Source of the DNA: Ilex aquifolium
Lineage: Eukaryota > Streptophyta > Magnoliopsida > Aquifoliales > Aquifoliaceae
Assembly: GCA_951799425.1 (NCBI GenBank)
Contig: OX637394.1
Span: forward strand, 2,677,501-2,741,500
DNA: 64,000 nt
Direction: 5' to 3'
Shown here: piece by piece, positions 46,100 to 56,905 of the stretch
Layout of the letters: every line of letters starts with the position of its first letter
Position numbering within the stretch: the first letter of the stretch is position 1
Notes under the pieces: model-generated
Databases searched by the model: none
Seen by the model: the letters and a program-made list of their open reading frames with translations, nothing else
What the model was told of the DNA's origin: nothing
Made by a program: the position numbers and the translations under genes

Positions 46100-46475
46100 C
46101 GCAGCGTTCATATTTGATATCCAACATTTTGCTTTGGTGGACCCTCTTTGCCATGTGTCATTCTAATATACCAGCCGCCCTCGCTTTCTCTCTGTGTCTC
46201 TCTCTCTCGCTCGTGTGTATGTGTGTGGATCGATGGTCTCTACCCCAAAGCCTTCACCATCACCTACCGAAATAATATTGTTCCTGATCTTGTTCTGGCA
46301 AGTCTTCATCGCACCCAATTCAATTTCTTGCGTGTTCATTCTGTTCTTGTAACCACATAATTCTCTTGCTTGCCGATACACAGATACAACGCACTGCCGA
46401 AGCTTTATGGATGAAGGACGAGTAGTGGATGAGCTTCTCGTTCAAATCTTCAGACATTACAAGACCCAAAAAGAG
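46100..46475 (+). CDS. 5' end of an unrecognised gene, unit copy 2
   Basis: Counterpart of 33636-34025. The coding part is 46407-46475, MDEGRVVDELLVQIFRHY followed by KTQKE, then an AGAGGTATTG donor. Differences from copy 1 are D3E and M19K. The leader-intron donor here is GCAAGT (46298-46303) instead of GTAAGT, which is still a usable GC-AG type site. I do not recognise the protein. Confidence 0.35.
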
Positions 46476-49400
46476 GTATTGTTTTTTTTAAATTTTTTTG
46501 TTACTCAATGACTACTCTTAGATTTCCTTTTGGCTAGCTCAGATTGTAGCATGCTGTGAAATTGTTCTTCAGTTTAGATTACCCCAGTTTGTGCCCCCCA
46601 TTTCAGTGATTTTGTGTAACCTTATGGTAAAGGTTCGTTTTGATTAAATGATGAACAAGTAGTATAGGGAGGGATGGTTCTGTATTTCGATTTAGAATCC
46701 GAAATACTTTTTTTTTGTTTGGTTTATCACAAAGATTTATGACTTGAAGTGTGGCTATTGTTGGGTGTAATGGATGGTTACTGTCGGTTGTGATTCTGGT
46801 TTATGAGTTTTACCATGATTAGGTATATTATTTTTACTGCGATTAGATTTAGGTGATTGACTAGGATTTGAGGTTCTTAACTCGTTTTTATGAATAAGTT
46901 ATAACCTATTGTGATTCTCATAGAGCAAAAGCAGTCATTCCTGTGAACATAGGTAGAATTTTAGTTATTAGACAGCGTGAGCAGCTTGAGCTTGGATTGG
47001 GCTTGACTTGATTTTGGCTCATTTAGGCTGTTTAAATTGAAAATTGAACCTAATTTGACCAGATTTCTATACTCATTTATAGACGCAAATCTAAATAGCA
47101 CGTGGCTTTGCTCGAATTGGTTCCTGTCTATGAAAACTATAAATTTATCACCAAACAAATATGCTAAAGACAAACAATACCAAATTTATGCCCAAATATC
47201 TTCAGGCTATATACCCTTTTCTCTCCCACTCTTCCCAAATTGTTTTACAGTTATTATATAGATTTTAGGGATATTTGTTGAGAATTGATATTTTTACGGT
47301 TAATTATTATGATCTAAAGCATTAGTTGTGGAGATTTTTGCGAAGTGATTGAGCTGGATTTCGGCTCAATGCTTATAGGTTTTTACCAAACTGAGCTTCA
47401 GCAACAATCAATACCCACTGGTTTCCTTGCCCTTTGTTAATTTTTCCTTTGCCCATGACTGTTGGATAGCAGGTGACAATCGAAGGAATTAAATCACAAG
47501 AGGAGTGTCCTAGCTATTTTCTTTGTGTGGAGTACCATAGTGAGCTTTGAATTCCCGTGCATACCTCATATGTAACAGTTCCCAAAAAATATAAGTGTTG
47601 GACTTCACTTCAGTGTCTTACAGCCATGGTGATCTTGACAATTCTTCTATATGATATGAGTCACTGGAAAATATTGCTGTTTATTTATTGTTTTTCTATA
47701 CCGATATTGTATTTTGCAATCTCTTTGTCAGTCTGTGGGAGTCATAGCCAATCCATATATATGTATTTGTTGTCCTGGAGAATCGGCCCCCCACATGCTT
47801 AGTCTCCTTAATCAAATGATTGTATGCATCATGACCGCAGTTTTTGAACTGTTCACCATCTTTTCCTTTTCAACTTCATGGAGAACGCCATAAAACAAAT
47901 GTTTAAAGTATTTATTCAGGTTTTTGTCTTTTCTTGTTATCTGTTTTCTTTTTGAATTGACAATAAGCCCCCTGATTATACTCTTCCGTTTTAGATGAAT
48001 TGTCAGTTCTTGACCACTATTGAAATCATCCATCTAGCTTAGGTTTGGATATAACTAAGTACTAGGTTCTGGAAGTATGGGTCTTGGTGTCTTTGTACGG
48101 AGTGTCATGTGTTTACAGATCATATTAGCAGTGTGCTGAACTTTTTGATGTCTTATTCTCCAAGTCAAACTTGCTTGGTGAATACCAAGTAAATGTCTCT
48201 GCTAATTTTGACGCCAATATTCTATACAGCAAACTAAAGATGAGAAACTTTTCAAATGCAACCAACCAAGCTTGGGATGTAGTTTGTGGAAGGGTTTGGT
48301 AGGCTGTATAAGCTTGGAATATAGTCACCTGATTAGAAAGGTTTTGCACATACATGTTCAAGCTTGGATATAGAACCTGCGGTTGGCTGGATTGGTGAAC
48401 CACATAGTTTAAGAATTTTTTTGGTGTTTTTCTGAGTTTTTTTATTTTTTGAAATTATCGTGATTTTCTGACCTTTTTTATGGGTTTGTAAAAGAGTCTT
48501 TGCAAAACACACTTTTACTCCCAATCCATCTTTCCTCCTAAGCTTTATCTTTCTCCCCTCTTTTGAATTTGTTATTCACAATCTTCAAATTCCAGATGAA
48601 GTTGAATTTGATGGGATTTCAATCTCTTTAGTGGGGGTATAAAATTTCTAAATAAGCTCAGGCGACAAAAATGATTATAGTTAAAAGTCTATGTGAAATT
48701 GATGATTTCTTAGGAAAGAAGAAAGTGGCACAATTTCAGGAACGATATACATCACCAAAAGTTTCTCTTTCTTTGAATAATATTACCTGTATGCATGCAC
48801 AATACTAGATTGATATTATCCTGTATCATTAATGCTGCGGAATGCGGAATGTTGGTTGGAATCTGCTTACATGTGGTTTCTATAGGGTACTAGTGGTTTT
48901 ACTTGTCTGCATGATGTCAAGTTTTATGGTTCACTCAATCATCCCTCAACTTCCTTTAACCCCAACCCCCAATAAAAAACCCAAAATAAAAAGGAACAGG
49001 AAAATCCCTTGCCTCAGTGAAAAAGAAGAAACAAAAAGAGAGAATAAGCCATTGAAAAAGCCTTATTAAGCTGTATTGATTTCATTCACATCACTGTACG
49101 AAAAGAAGTAAACATGATACTCTGATATGTACTGCTGGAACCGAAAAAACATAGATGATCTCCCTGGTTGTTGGATAGGAGTTTGCAGATGATGAACTAA
49201 TGGGGCAAGAGAAGCACCACAGTTCTTTCGCCTTTCATTTTTATATATTGTTTTCCTCCTCCTCTCCTCAATGCAGAAGAGTTATATAAAATAGGTGCGA
49301 TTCCTGTAACATCCTTCTCCACTTCAACCACACTATCTGTTGATGCCAGTAAAGTTCTGGAACACATACCCATCGAACTTATTTTCCTATCTGATGTAGA

Positions 49401-49739
49401 ATTTCCACACATGCAATATCCAACAATCTCCCCCTCAATTGTGAATTACATCAGGCATAGCTCCCCATTGAGTTTGATCCACCACTCTCTACAAGCAACA
49501 TGTCCAACCACTTTTTACAAAAGTTTGCTTTTCCAAGAACCAAGGTTTTACCTCTCTTTATGAGTCACTGCATTACCACTCTCTAAGAGCCGTTGCGTCC
49601 GGGCCTATGCCTGCTCTTTTTACGAGTTGCGTTTCCATGACTTCAATACCAAGAGCCCATCATTTTTCTTAAGAGTCACCATTGGTATCGGCACGCAATG
49701 CCGCTTCTTCGAGAGTTCACCCAGGATCGCCAGTCATTA
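46476..49739. other. no exon assigned, unit copy 2
   Basis: Same content as 34026-37322. The small frames here change length relative to the other copy (for example 81 codons at 47557-47802 versus 89 at 35158-35427), which argues against them being coding. Confidence 0.4.
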
Positions 49740-50175
49740 GCTCTGATACCAATTTGTTTGGAGATTGGGAGCCCAATCTTTAGGGCCCAATATACATGTC
49801 ATACACTAAAGGACTTGAAGCGCCATTTAAATGGAATCCAACGAAACGCTATCTTATTTAACTCTGCTCATAGTTGGCTTGTTGCCAACTATTTGAGGTG
49901 AACTATGTAATTGGAGGAAGTGACAAGGCTTCAAGATCCATACAAGTGATCATTCAACATTAAATCCCAAGTGTCTGGATCATGTCATAGGGATTTGACT
50001 GAGCAAGAACTTGGATTTACTGCTGAATGATCACTTGTCTGGATCTTGAAGCTTTGTCACTTCATCCAATCATGCCCTTGTAATGGTTTGGGCCTTCACC
50101 TTTCACCAAATTGGTTTCAAGGCTGGAGCAAGAGGGTTGTTCAGTAACTAGGCAGAGCTGGCCGAAGTGTTTTGT
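49740..50175. other. primer-binding-site relic and 3' flank of ATPase copy 2
   Basis: GCTCTGATACCA at 49740-49751 repeats the motif at 37323. The empty target of the LINE fragment is at 49927-49942. The segment 50050-50175 is probably the 3' UTR of the ATPase (minus). Confidence 0.4.
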
Positions 50176-53100
50176 TTATCTGAATCTCAGTCTCTGCATG
50201 TAGCTGAGGAGTGGTTTGTTTCCTACAGGTACGAATTTGATGAGCCAAGCAATTGGCCAAGATAAAGCTGCAATCGCAACACACATTAGCCATTGCGACC
50301 AATTCAACCTCTCTGTATCTGCAAATTTCTTTAGGAACTCTACCATTACAATCTGAAGAACGATTGTTACTCCCACAATCCCCAGAAACAGTCTGTTTCT
50401 ATGAATACCTGTGAATACATTCTTTTTCTCCAACTTCCTTGAGTTGAATTCATTGAAAACTTGGCAGAGTACAAAAATATTAAAGATTAGAGTATTTTTC
50501 ACCTTATCAGTCACATTGAAGATTGACCTACCCCTGAACTGTAAGGTCAAGAGGATGGCTATCTGGTATAGAGCTTGTGCCAAAAGGTTTCTCCACATAA
50601 TGTTTGTTATGAGGGGTTCAGTTCGACCCACGGGTGGACTGTGCATTAGCTCGTTAGTGGGACGCTCTGTGGCAAGTGCTAGAGCTCCTAAAGTATCCAT
50701 GATGAGGTTTACCCACAACAACTGAACTGTTGTTAGGGGAACTTCACCCGCAGAAACCGCTGCAATAAAGTTGATTACAAGAGCTGCAACATTCACAGTC
50801 AGTTGAAATTGAATGAATTTCTGGATATTGTTATAAACACATCGACCCCACCTCAAAACTGTGGCCACAGAGGCGAAATCATCGTCCAAGATGATGATAT
50901 CAGAGCTCTCTTTGGCTACCTCAGTGCCTTGAATTCCCATGGAAAGTCCTATATCAGCCTCTTTCAACGCAGGTGCATCATTCGTTCCATCTCCAGTTAC
51001 TGCAACCACATGACCTTTCTGTTTCAAGCATTGCACCATCATAAGCTTGTCAAAGGGGGAGGATCTTGCCATCACGCAGATATTACCAACCTTTTGCATT
51101 CTCTCTTCATGTGTGTAATTGCGGAACTCGGCACCTTCTATCACTTCTCCGTCGTTCAGGTGTTGATCGGTTGTGAGAATTCCACACTCTGTGGCTATAG
51201 CTTTTGCTGTGAATACGTTGTCTCCAGTGATCATTTTGATCTCCACTCCTGCAGATCTGCAAGCTTGAATGGCGTTCTTCGCCCCTGGTCTACATGGATC
51301 CTTGAGACCAACTATCCCTAGCAAGGTCAACCCATCTTCTTCTAGCTTTCGGTTTGTTTTGCCATCTTCATTGCATTTTGTTTCTTCCTCTAGAATCTGC
51401 TTATGAGCCAAAGCAATGCAACGGAGGCTACTTGCTGCCATTCCTTGGATTATCTTCTCAAATTGTTGCCTTCCTTCTTCACTTATTGGCTTCATCTGTC
51501 CATTACTTTGATAGTAACTCGAACACCTTACCAGTACCATCTCAGCTGCTCCTTTCCAGTGCACATGGATGGTGTTATTGGCTTTATTCCTCATGGAAAC
51601 CCCACTTCGTTTCTTCTCTGAATTGAAGGTCTCAACATGAAGAATGGTAGAATTTTGCTTCAATTTCTCAATATCCATATCGAGTTCCAGGACAGCCCAT
51701 GAGAGGATTGCCTTTTCAGTTGGACTTCCAGAAAACTCTGGTACAATTCCCGAAAGTGGTTTACAAATGCTACCTGTAGTGTTTAGACCGACTCCTTGGT
51801 GGAGCAAGTCAATGATATCTCTGGCGATTGCTCCAGAGTAATGTTCTCCCATTTCTTCTTGGCCGAGCCAAAATTTGGTCACTTTCATTTGATTCATTGT
51901 CAGCGTGCCTGTTTTGTCAGTACAAATAACGGTGGCTGAGCCCATGGTCTCACAAGCTGAAAGCTTTCTGACCATTGCCTGATCAGCCATCATTCTCTTC
52001 ATGGAGTATGCCAGTGTTAGTGTGACAGCCAACGGCAGACCTTCAGGAATTGCCACCACAACAATAGTGACTGCAGCAGCAACAATACGAAGAACAGAAT
52101 TGAACACGTCATTGATTCCTGTGTTACTTCCATTGTACTCCTGATTCCCATACTCATCTTCTGTGTTTCCCGTGAAATAACGAATTAACATCACCACAAG
52201 AACCAGAAAAGCAACAGTAAGACCTATCTTTCCAATGGATGAGGTCAATTTGTCAAGCCGAGCTTGCAATGGCGTTTGTTCGTTGGAATCACGTGTTAAT
52301 GAGCTCATCATCTCGCCCCATGCAGTGTTCATCCCCACGGATATCACGAGCATCCGAGCATACCCATCCCCCACCTTTGAACCTGATAACAGGAATGGGT
52401 TCTGCAGGGAGTCTACTTCCACATGTTCGCTCTCTCCTGTCATGCTCGACTCGTCCACTTGGAAAGAATGCCCTTCTAAGAACAGGCCATCTGCAGGAAT
52501 TTGATCTCCTATTGTCAGAAAGACCACATCTCCAACTACAATATCAAAGATGGAGATCTTTTGCCGCCTTCCGTCTCTCACAGCATCAACTTTAATGTCT
52601 TTGCTAATTTTCGACAGTTTGTCGAATTGTCTCTCCTGTCTGTAGTTGCTAGCTGCAGAGACTACGACCACCAGAAAGACCGCCACAATTATACTTCCAC
52701 CCTCGTACCATCCTTCTTCCAAGCCGTGCTCTTTAATGCCAAAGCCAAGTGAAAGAGCAGCACAGACCAGCAATATGAGAATGATGGTTTCCTTGAAAGC
52801 CTCCAGAACAAAGTAAATGAGCCCTTTCGGGGGTGGCATCTGGTAAGTATTCGAACCAAATACACTACGTCTTTTGTTGATTTCATCATCATTTTCATGA
52901 ATTCCATTCTCAGAGTCAGTTCTAAGAGCTTTGGTTAAGCCCTCGACACCTCCAAATCCACGAAGCTCGTCCAAAGTTTTGTCCTTCACCATCTTTGCAA
53001 TCTTTGTTTTCTCAATGCCAGTAAAGTAAGCATCGTGCACAGTTTCATCACCATCATAGTGGGAACTGATCATTGGTTCAATATTGACAACAGTATAAGA

Positions 53101-53472
53101 AGAGCAGCTTGGCGTAGCAGTAGCAGCAATGTTATTCGATTTGGGCGTTAGCAGAAACAACCCTTCTGCTTGTGGAGGTAAGACTGTGTATATTTGACCC
53201 TTCTCAGACCCCTCAGTGACAAGAGTTTCGTGCACTGGAGTGCCCTTTTTATGAGAAGAAGAGGTTAATTTCTCCGACAAGTGGTGATAATTTTTCCTCT
53301 TTGAAAGAATCTCTGCAGGGAGAGACAACATGACTTGGGAGAAGTAGATAGCCATACACGCTATACGCCACCTCTTTTGGGCTTTGGTAAAGAAGGTGGT
53401 GGTAGTGGTGGTGTTAAGGAGGAGCGACTCTAGGGTGCCATTATAGGAGTATGAATGGAGTTTGCCCGCCAT
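50176..53472 (-). CDS. autoinhibited plasma-membrane-type Ca2+-ATPase (ACA12/ACA13 type), copy 2
   Basis: Intronless, 1098 residues, starting MAGKLHSYSYNGTLESLLLN. The N-terminal stretch 29-51 (KAQKRWRIACMAIYFSQ) sits where ACA pumps bind calmodulin. TM1-2 at ~218-275, actuator TGES (345-348), TM3 ~416-434, TM4 with PEGLP (476-480), catalytic Asp519 in CTDKTGTLT, nucleotide-site KGAAEM (640-645), TGDN (749-752), TGDGTNDAP (826-834) and six C-terminal helices. The enzyme family uses ATP to export Ca2+ from the cytosol and so shapes Ca2+ signals. Lack of introns and the tie to MIR167 and OTP86 point to the ACA12/13 clade; Arabidopsis ACA12 is described as poorly calmodulin-regulated. Odd: VGNICVMARSSPFDKL has Gly796 and Cys799 where copy 1 has D and R. 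The family is normally ~1015-1035 residues, so the acidic/polar N-terminal half is somewhat long. Confidence 0.94.
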   Translation of the reverse strand: MAGKLHSYSYNGTLESLLLNTTTTTTFFTKAQKRWRIACMAIYFSQVMLSLPAEILSKRKNYHHLSEKLTSSSHKKGTPVHETLVTEGSEKGQIYTVLPPQAEGLFLLTPKSNNIAATATPSCSSYTVVNIEPMISSHYDGDETVHDAYFTGIEKTKIAKMVKDKTLDELRGFGGVEGLTKALRTDSENGIHENDDEINKRRSVFGSNTYQMPPPKGLIYFVLEAFKETIILILLVCAALSLGFGIKEHGLEEGWYEGGSIIVAVFLVVVVSAASNYRQERQFDKLSKISKDIKVDAVRDGRRQKISIFDIVVGDVVFLTIGDQIPADGLFLEGHSFQVDESSMTGESEHVEVDSLQNPFLLSGSKVGDGYARMLVISVGMNTAWGEMMSSLTRDSNEQTPLQARLDKLTSSIGKIGLTVAFLVLVVMLIRYFTGNTEDEYGNQEYNGSNTGINDVFNSVLRIVAAAVTIVVVAIPEGLPLAVTLTLAYSMKRMMADQAMVRKLSACETMGSATVICTDKTGTLTMNQMKVTKFWLGQEEMGEHYSGAIARDIIDLLHQGVGLNTTGSICKPLSGIVPEFSGSPTEKAILSWAVLELDMDIEKLKQNSTILHVETFNSEKKRSGVSMRNKANNTIHVHWKGAAEMVLVRCSSYYQSNGQMKPISEEGRQQFEKIIQGMAASSLRCIALAHKQILEEETKCNEDGKTNRKLEEDGLTLLGIVGLKDPCRPGAKNAIQACRSAGVEIKMITGDNVFTAKAIATECGILTTDQHLNDGEVIEGAEFRNYTHEERMQKVGNICVMARSSPFDKLMMVQCLKQKGHVVAVTGDGTNDAPALKEADIGLSMGIQGTEVAKESSDIIILDDDFASVATVLRWGRCVYNNIQKFIQFQLTVNVAALVINFIAAVSAGEVPLTTVQLLWVNLIMDTLGALALATERPTNELMHSPPVGRTEPLITNIMWRNLLAQALYQIAILLTLQFRGRSIFNVTDKVKNTLIFNIFVLCQVFNEFNSRKLEKKNVFTGIHRNRLFLGIVGVTIVLQIVMVEFLKKFADTERLNWSQWLMCVAIAALSWPIAWLIKFVPVGNKPLLSYMQRLRFR

Positions 53473-53619
53473 TGTTCTTTAATGAATTCTTCTCTTTGAG
53501 AAATCAGGAAAGATGATTTTGCTAGGAAAGAATTGTCATTCTGTCAAAGGATTGCTATCGTATTTAAAGAATGATTGAGGCGGCAATGGAAGCTTTTGCT
53601 AGGAAGTTTCCCATCCCAG

Positions 53620-53632
53620 TATTATATTTATA
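53620..53632 (-). promoter_or_regulatory. TATA box of ATPase copy 2
   Basis: Minus-strand TATAAATATAATA, about 150 bp before the ATG, as in copy 1. Here the upstream DNA beyond 53792 is intact single-copy sequence rather than the dispersed repeat. Confidence 0.55.
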
Positions 53633-53792
53633 CCAGGGTCTCTTGTTTTATCGTGAAATTACGGTATGGCGTGGAAGAGTGTTAACAAATTACCTTGGTG
53701 ACATGTCTATAGCCTTAAAAATCGTACCCAACATACCAAACTCTTATCTATGGCAGGATTTAGAAGAGATTAGTGATAAACAATCTAACTAT

Positions 53793-54280
53793 CATTTTGC
53801 AAAGACTGATTCCCCTATTTAAACGCTAGCATGGTCTTTAGTTTTTTGTTTCTTTTAATACTAGTTTGTAATTGTGGGGGAGCTTAGCTTATATCCAAAG
53901 ATTTCTTGTTGAAGTTGGCAAAGGAATTGTCAGCCATTGAAGACTTTTCTCCGGATAATCGGAGGAGGAAGTATCATTCAGCCGACTTCTGGCTAAACTG
54001 TTTTACTGGGGGCAAGAGAAATATGGAAAACTTTTCCTGAAAGCTTTTTAGTAAGAAATTGATTTCAATCTGAACGAGTATGAATATGTCTCAAATTGTT
54101 TTTACTCTTTTGTTGGATTCACATTGAAAATTCTTATCAATTTGAGATCCGGACGGTGAAGGTTGTGAAAACTCCAAATGGCAGAAGCAGAATTGCAGTG
54201 GAATGAACAATGCTGTTGCTACTTTCCTTTTTTTGTAGTTTCAAATGGTGAATTGAAAAAAAAGAAAAAAGAAAAGAGGA
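53793..54280. other. distal upstream region of ATPase copy 2; no gene seen
   Basis: Single-copy-looking sequence of moderate AT content, absent from copy 1. It may hold the original distal promoter. No exon recognised. Confidence 0.4.
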
Positions 54281-54492
54281 CAATCCCAATGTAGCTAAAG
54301 TAGTAATAAGGACGAGCTGTAAACTTAAATGTCATGAGTTTGAATCTTGGCGACCTCTTAGTATCAAGTCATGAGAGATTTATTCTTCATAAATATCTTA
54401 GTCATGGCGTAGATGATCTGTCTTTAACCGAAACAGAGAGGAGATTATTTGAGGTGTGCGTAAACTGGTTTGAAACAAAAAGAAGAAAGAAG
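54281..54492 (+). mobile_element. SINE-like copy, best preserved
   Basis: CAATCCCAATGTAGCTAAAG start, AGTAATAAGGACGAG A-box region, GAGTTTGAATCTTGGC B-box (close to GGTTCGAATCC), tail GTGTGCGTAAACTGGTTTGA then AACAAAAAGAAGAAAG. It resembles a tRNA-derived head plus unrelated body. Confidence 0.65.
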
Positions 54493-56719
54493 ACAACTTG
54501 GGTTGTTTAACGTTTCAAAGCATTAGAGAGTGACACCCTACTGGTGGGCCGGTGGGTGGGTGGGATGTGTGGTGGTTGATTTTTTCTTTTTCAGTATATT
54601 ATATACCAATGTGGAAAATGAAAATCATATGAGTTCCGTACTCCCCGCCCCAACCGACTTCGTATATTCGGAGCTTTTGGGTTGTGGCATCGTTACAAAC
54701 AGTAATTTTAGTTTGAATCGAGTCGTGTTTTTAAATCGGGTAAATTATGTTGTATTAAAATTTATTAACTTTATATTCAGCTCATTGATAATTGTGTGTT
54801 GAATTCGTATAATATATATATCGTGTTTAATTGAATTTGTATTAACTCATTTATTTGTCCATCTACTACACCTTTCTAGAATTGCATGCGCCACACTCAA
54901 AAGTCTATCCTGCAGATGCAAGCACTTCTTGAAGAGAAGAGAGTAGAACTTTGAATGCCGCAATCTGGAAATATCTTGTTTGAGGGAATGACTATTGTAT
55001 CGACGATTGTTTTGTATAAAAAATTATAATTTTTTACGATCAAGTTATAATTTTTTGATATGTAAGTTATAACTTTTAAATGAATGATCGATCCTAAAGC
55101 ACTGCGATCGATCATGAAAATTATAATTTTCAGAATTTAAGTTATAATTTTTAAAAGTTACAATTGGTTAAGAAAAGTTTACGATCGATCAAGGACTTTC
55201 CTCAAATTCTTGTAACTTTTACATTATCATTAAAAATAGGTTTTTTAGCTACAATATATAAAAAAAAAATTTGATACTGTAGACTTTCTCCTTGTTTGAA
55301 CTCATAATCACCTGGAATGTGCAAACTAATTATGCTTTATCCCCTAAAAGTCAAACAATTTTACAGTAATTTTTTGTTAGTTAGGGGGGGCTCTTCTGTC
55401 ACTTTTTCGTTGTGCCTAGCTAAATATCCCGGGTTCATGATTGAGTGAAAATGAAATGGGAGAGTATTTCCTGTCTCTTTTCTCAAACCGCCTCCTGCAA
55501 AACCCTTTCTTACTCTAGTTGCCTCGCTTGCCCAACAATCCACCCCTACAGTCCAATCAGCCTCCTGGCTTGACCCACCCACCACCCTCCAAACCACAAT
55601 TGAGATGGAATTGGTGTGTGCAAACCAAAAGGATAGAAGAAGAGAGAAAAGAAGAAGAAAAGGCGGAGATGTGTTTATCATTTTGACTCTTAACATGTCA
55701 TTCTTGCGGCCCGTGGTGTTTTCACAAATACAAAACCCACGGCCACACGTCAAATGAAGCATATTACCACCAATCTGAAAAAAAATTTAAAGGAACAATG
55801 TGAGATTGTTTCAATTTTGAGGGGAAAAAGTATGGGACTTGATTAGACAAAAAAATTTGGTGCCGTAATTTTAAAATTTATTGTTTCAATGGGTGTTTTT
55901 ATAATTAACACAAAAAAAAAAAAAAGGAAGTGGACTTGCGTTCATCTTTTATGATGGTGTGCCGTGCACGTTTTTTGACAAAAGATGATGTTCCGTACAC
56001 GTTTTTTGACCAAAAAAAAAAGAAAAAGAGAGAGAGATGATGTTCCGTAGTCATTGTAAAGTAAAATTCAATGTTTTTTTCTACTCAAGGTACATCATTC
56101 CAGACAAAAAGTAATTTGATTGAAATTGTTAAAAATATATTGAAGATTTTTTATTATTAATTTTACTCAAAAGTAAATCATTCATGACTCAATGTAATAA
56201 TAGTGATTTATATTGAGTGAAATTGTTAAAAAATAATGCTTTGATCAAATAAAAATTTGTTAAAAAATAATAATTTGAAAAGTATCTCACCAACTTACGA
56301 TAAAATTATGGTAATTTCGTAATTTTTAGTTGTAGATCTTGATATGATTTATTTATAATCATTAATTATAAAAATAATAAAATAATTTTATACATGCAAT
56401 TCAAAAAGAAAAAGATGTTATGAAATAATTGTTCAAGCCCATACTTGGGGATAAATACTATATGTAAAGGTGACACTGTTATTAATGTTATGCAATGCCA
56501 GTATATCCAATAAAAATATAATAAAATATAAAAATTAATTTTAATATATTGAAATAAATTCATTATAAAATTATATAATATAACGGAGATGTGATGGTAT
56601 TACTTTTATATTAAATATTTTTTTCATAGGCCGGCATGCTAAAAGGTCTACATGTGAGGGCATAATATAAGACAAACAAATGTCTTTATTCATACTTTCG
56701 GTGTAATCACCAAGACAGC
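54493..56719. other. intergenic; no gene recognised
   Basis: AAGTTATAA(T/C)TTTT words repeat at 55020-55170 with GATCGATC palindromes between. The 133-codon minus frame at 55361-55762 has a hydrophobic stretch (PPFLLLFSLLLSFWFA) after an internal Met, but no recognisable domain and no start context I can defend. Duplicated pieces with GATGTTCCGTA lie near 55989 and 56040. Confidence 0.4.
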
Positions 56720-56905
56720 TTTTTTTTTTACAATGATTAAGGCTGTTTGGACTACTTTATGCGCATTTCGATTAATTTTTTTTTCGGTTCGATTAAAAAC
56801 AGGCCATGTACGTGAGTATGTTGAAACTAAGGTATTCATGAAAAATAAATCCCTCATAACCTGACTCCAAAAAATTACTAAGGTTGGAATTCATGATTTG
56901 GTCAG
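56720..56905 (-). mobile_element. SINE-like copy, truncated
   Basis: On the minus strand it has ATGAGGGATTTATTTTTCAT, GAATACCTTAGTTT and a GCGCATAAAGTAGTCCAAAC tail, followed by a T run on the plus strand (56720-56729). The tRNA-like head is missing or degraded. Confidence 0.45.

Larger units (their letters stand above)
43366..53792. repeat. duplicated unit, copy 2
   Basis: Collinear with 29800-41470 but without the solo LTR and LINE fragment. It starts inside the middle MITE (CTGCCGCCCGCCAATAA at 43368, 29805 in copy 1) and ends near 53792, where AACAATCTAACTATC is the last shared stretch. Confidence 0.93.

Noticed and set aside
52121..52237. The 117 bp present only in ATPase copy 2, as a possible intron
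   Set aside because: It encodes the expected third transmembrane helix in frame and the clade is intronless; deletion in copy 1 is the simpler reading.
55361..55762. 133-codon minus frame with a hydrophobic stretch, possibly a small secreted peptide
   Set aside because: No cleavage-site context, cysteine pattern or known peptide motif that I can defend; could be chance.
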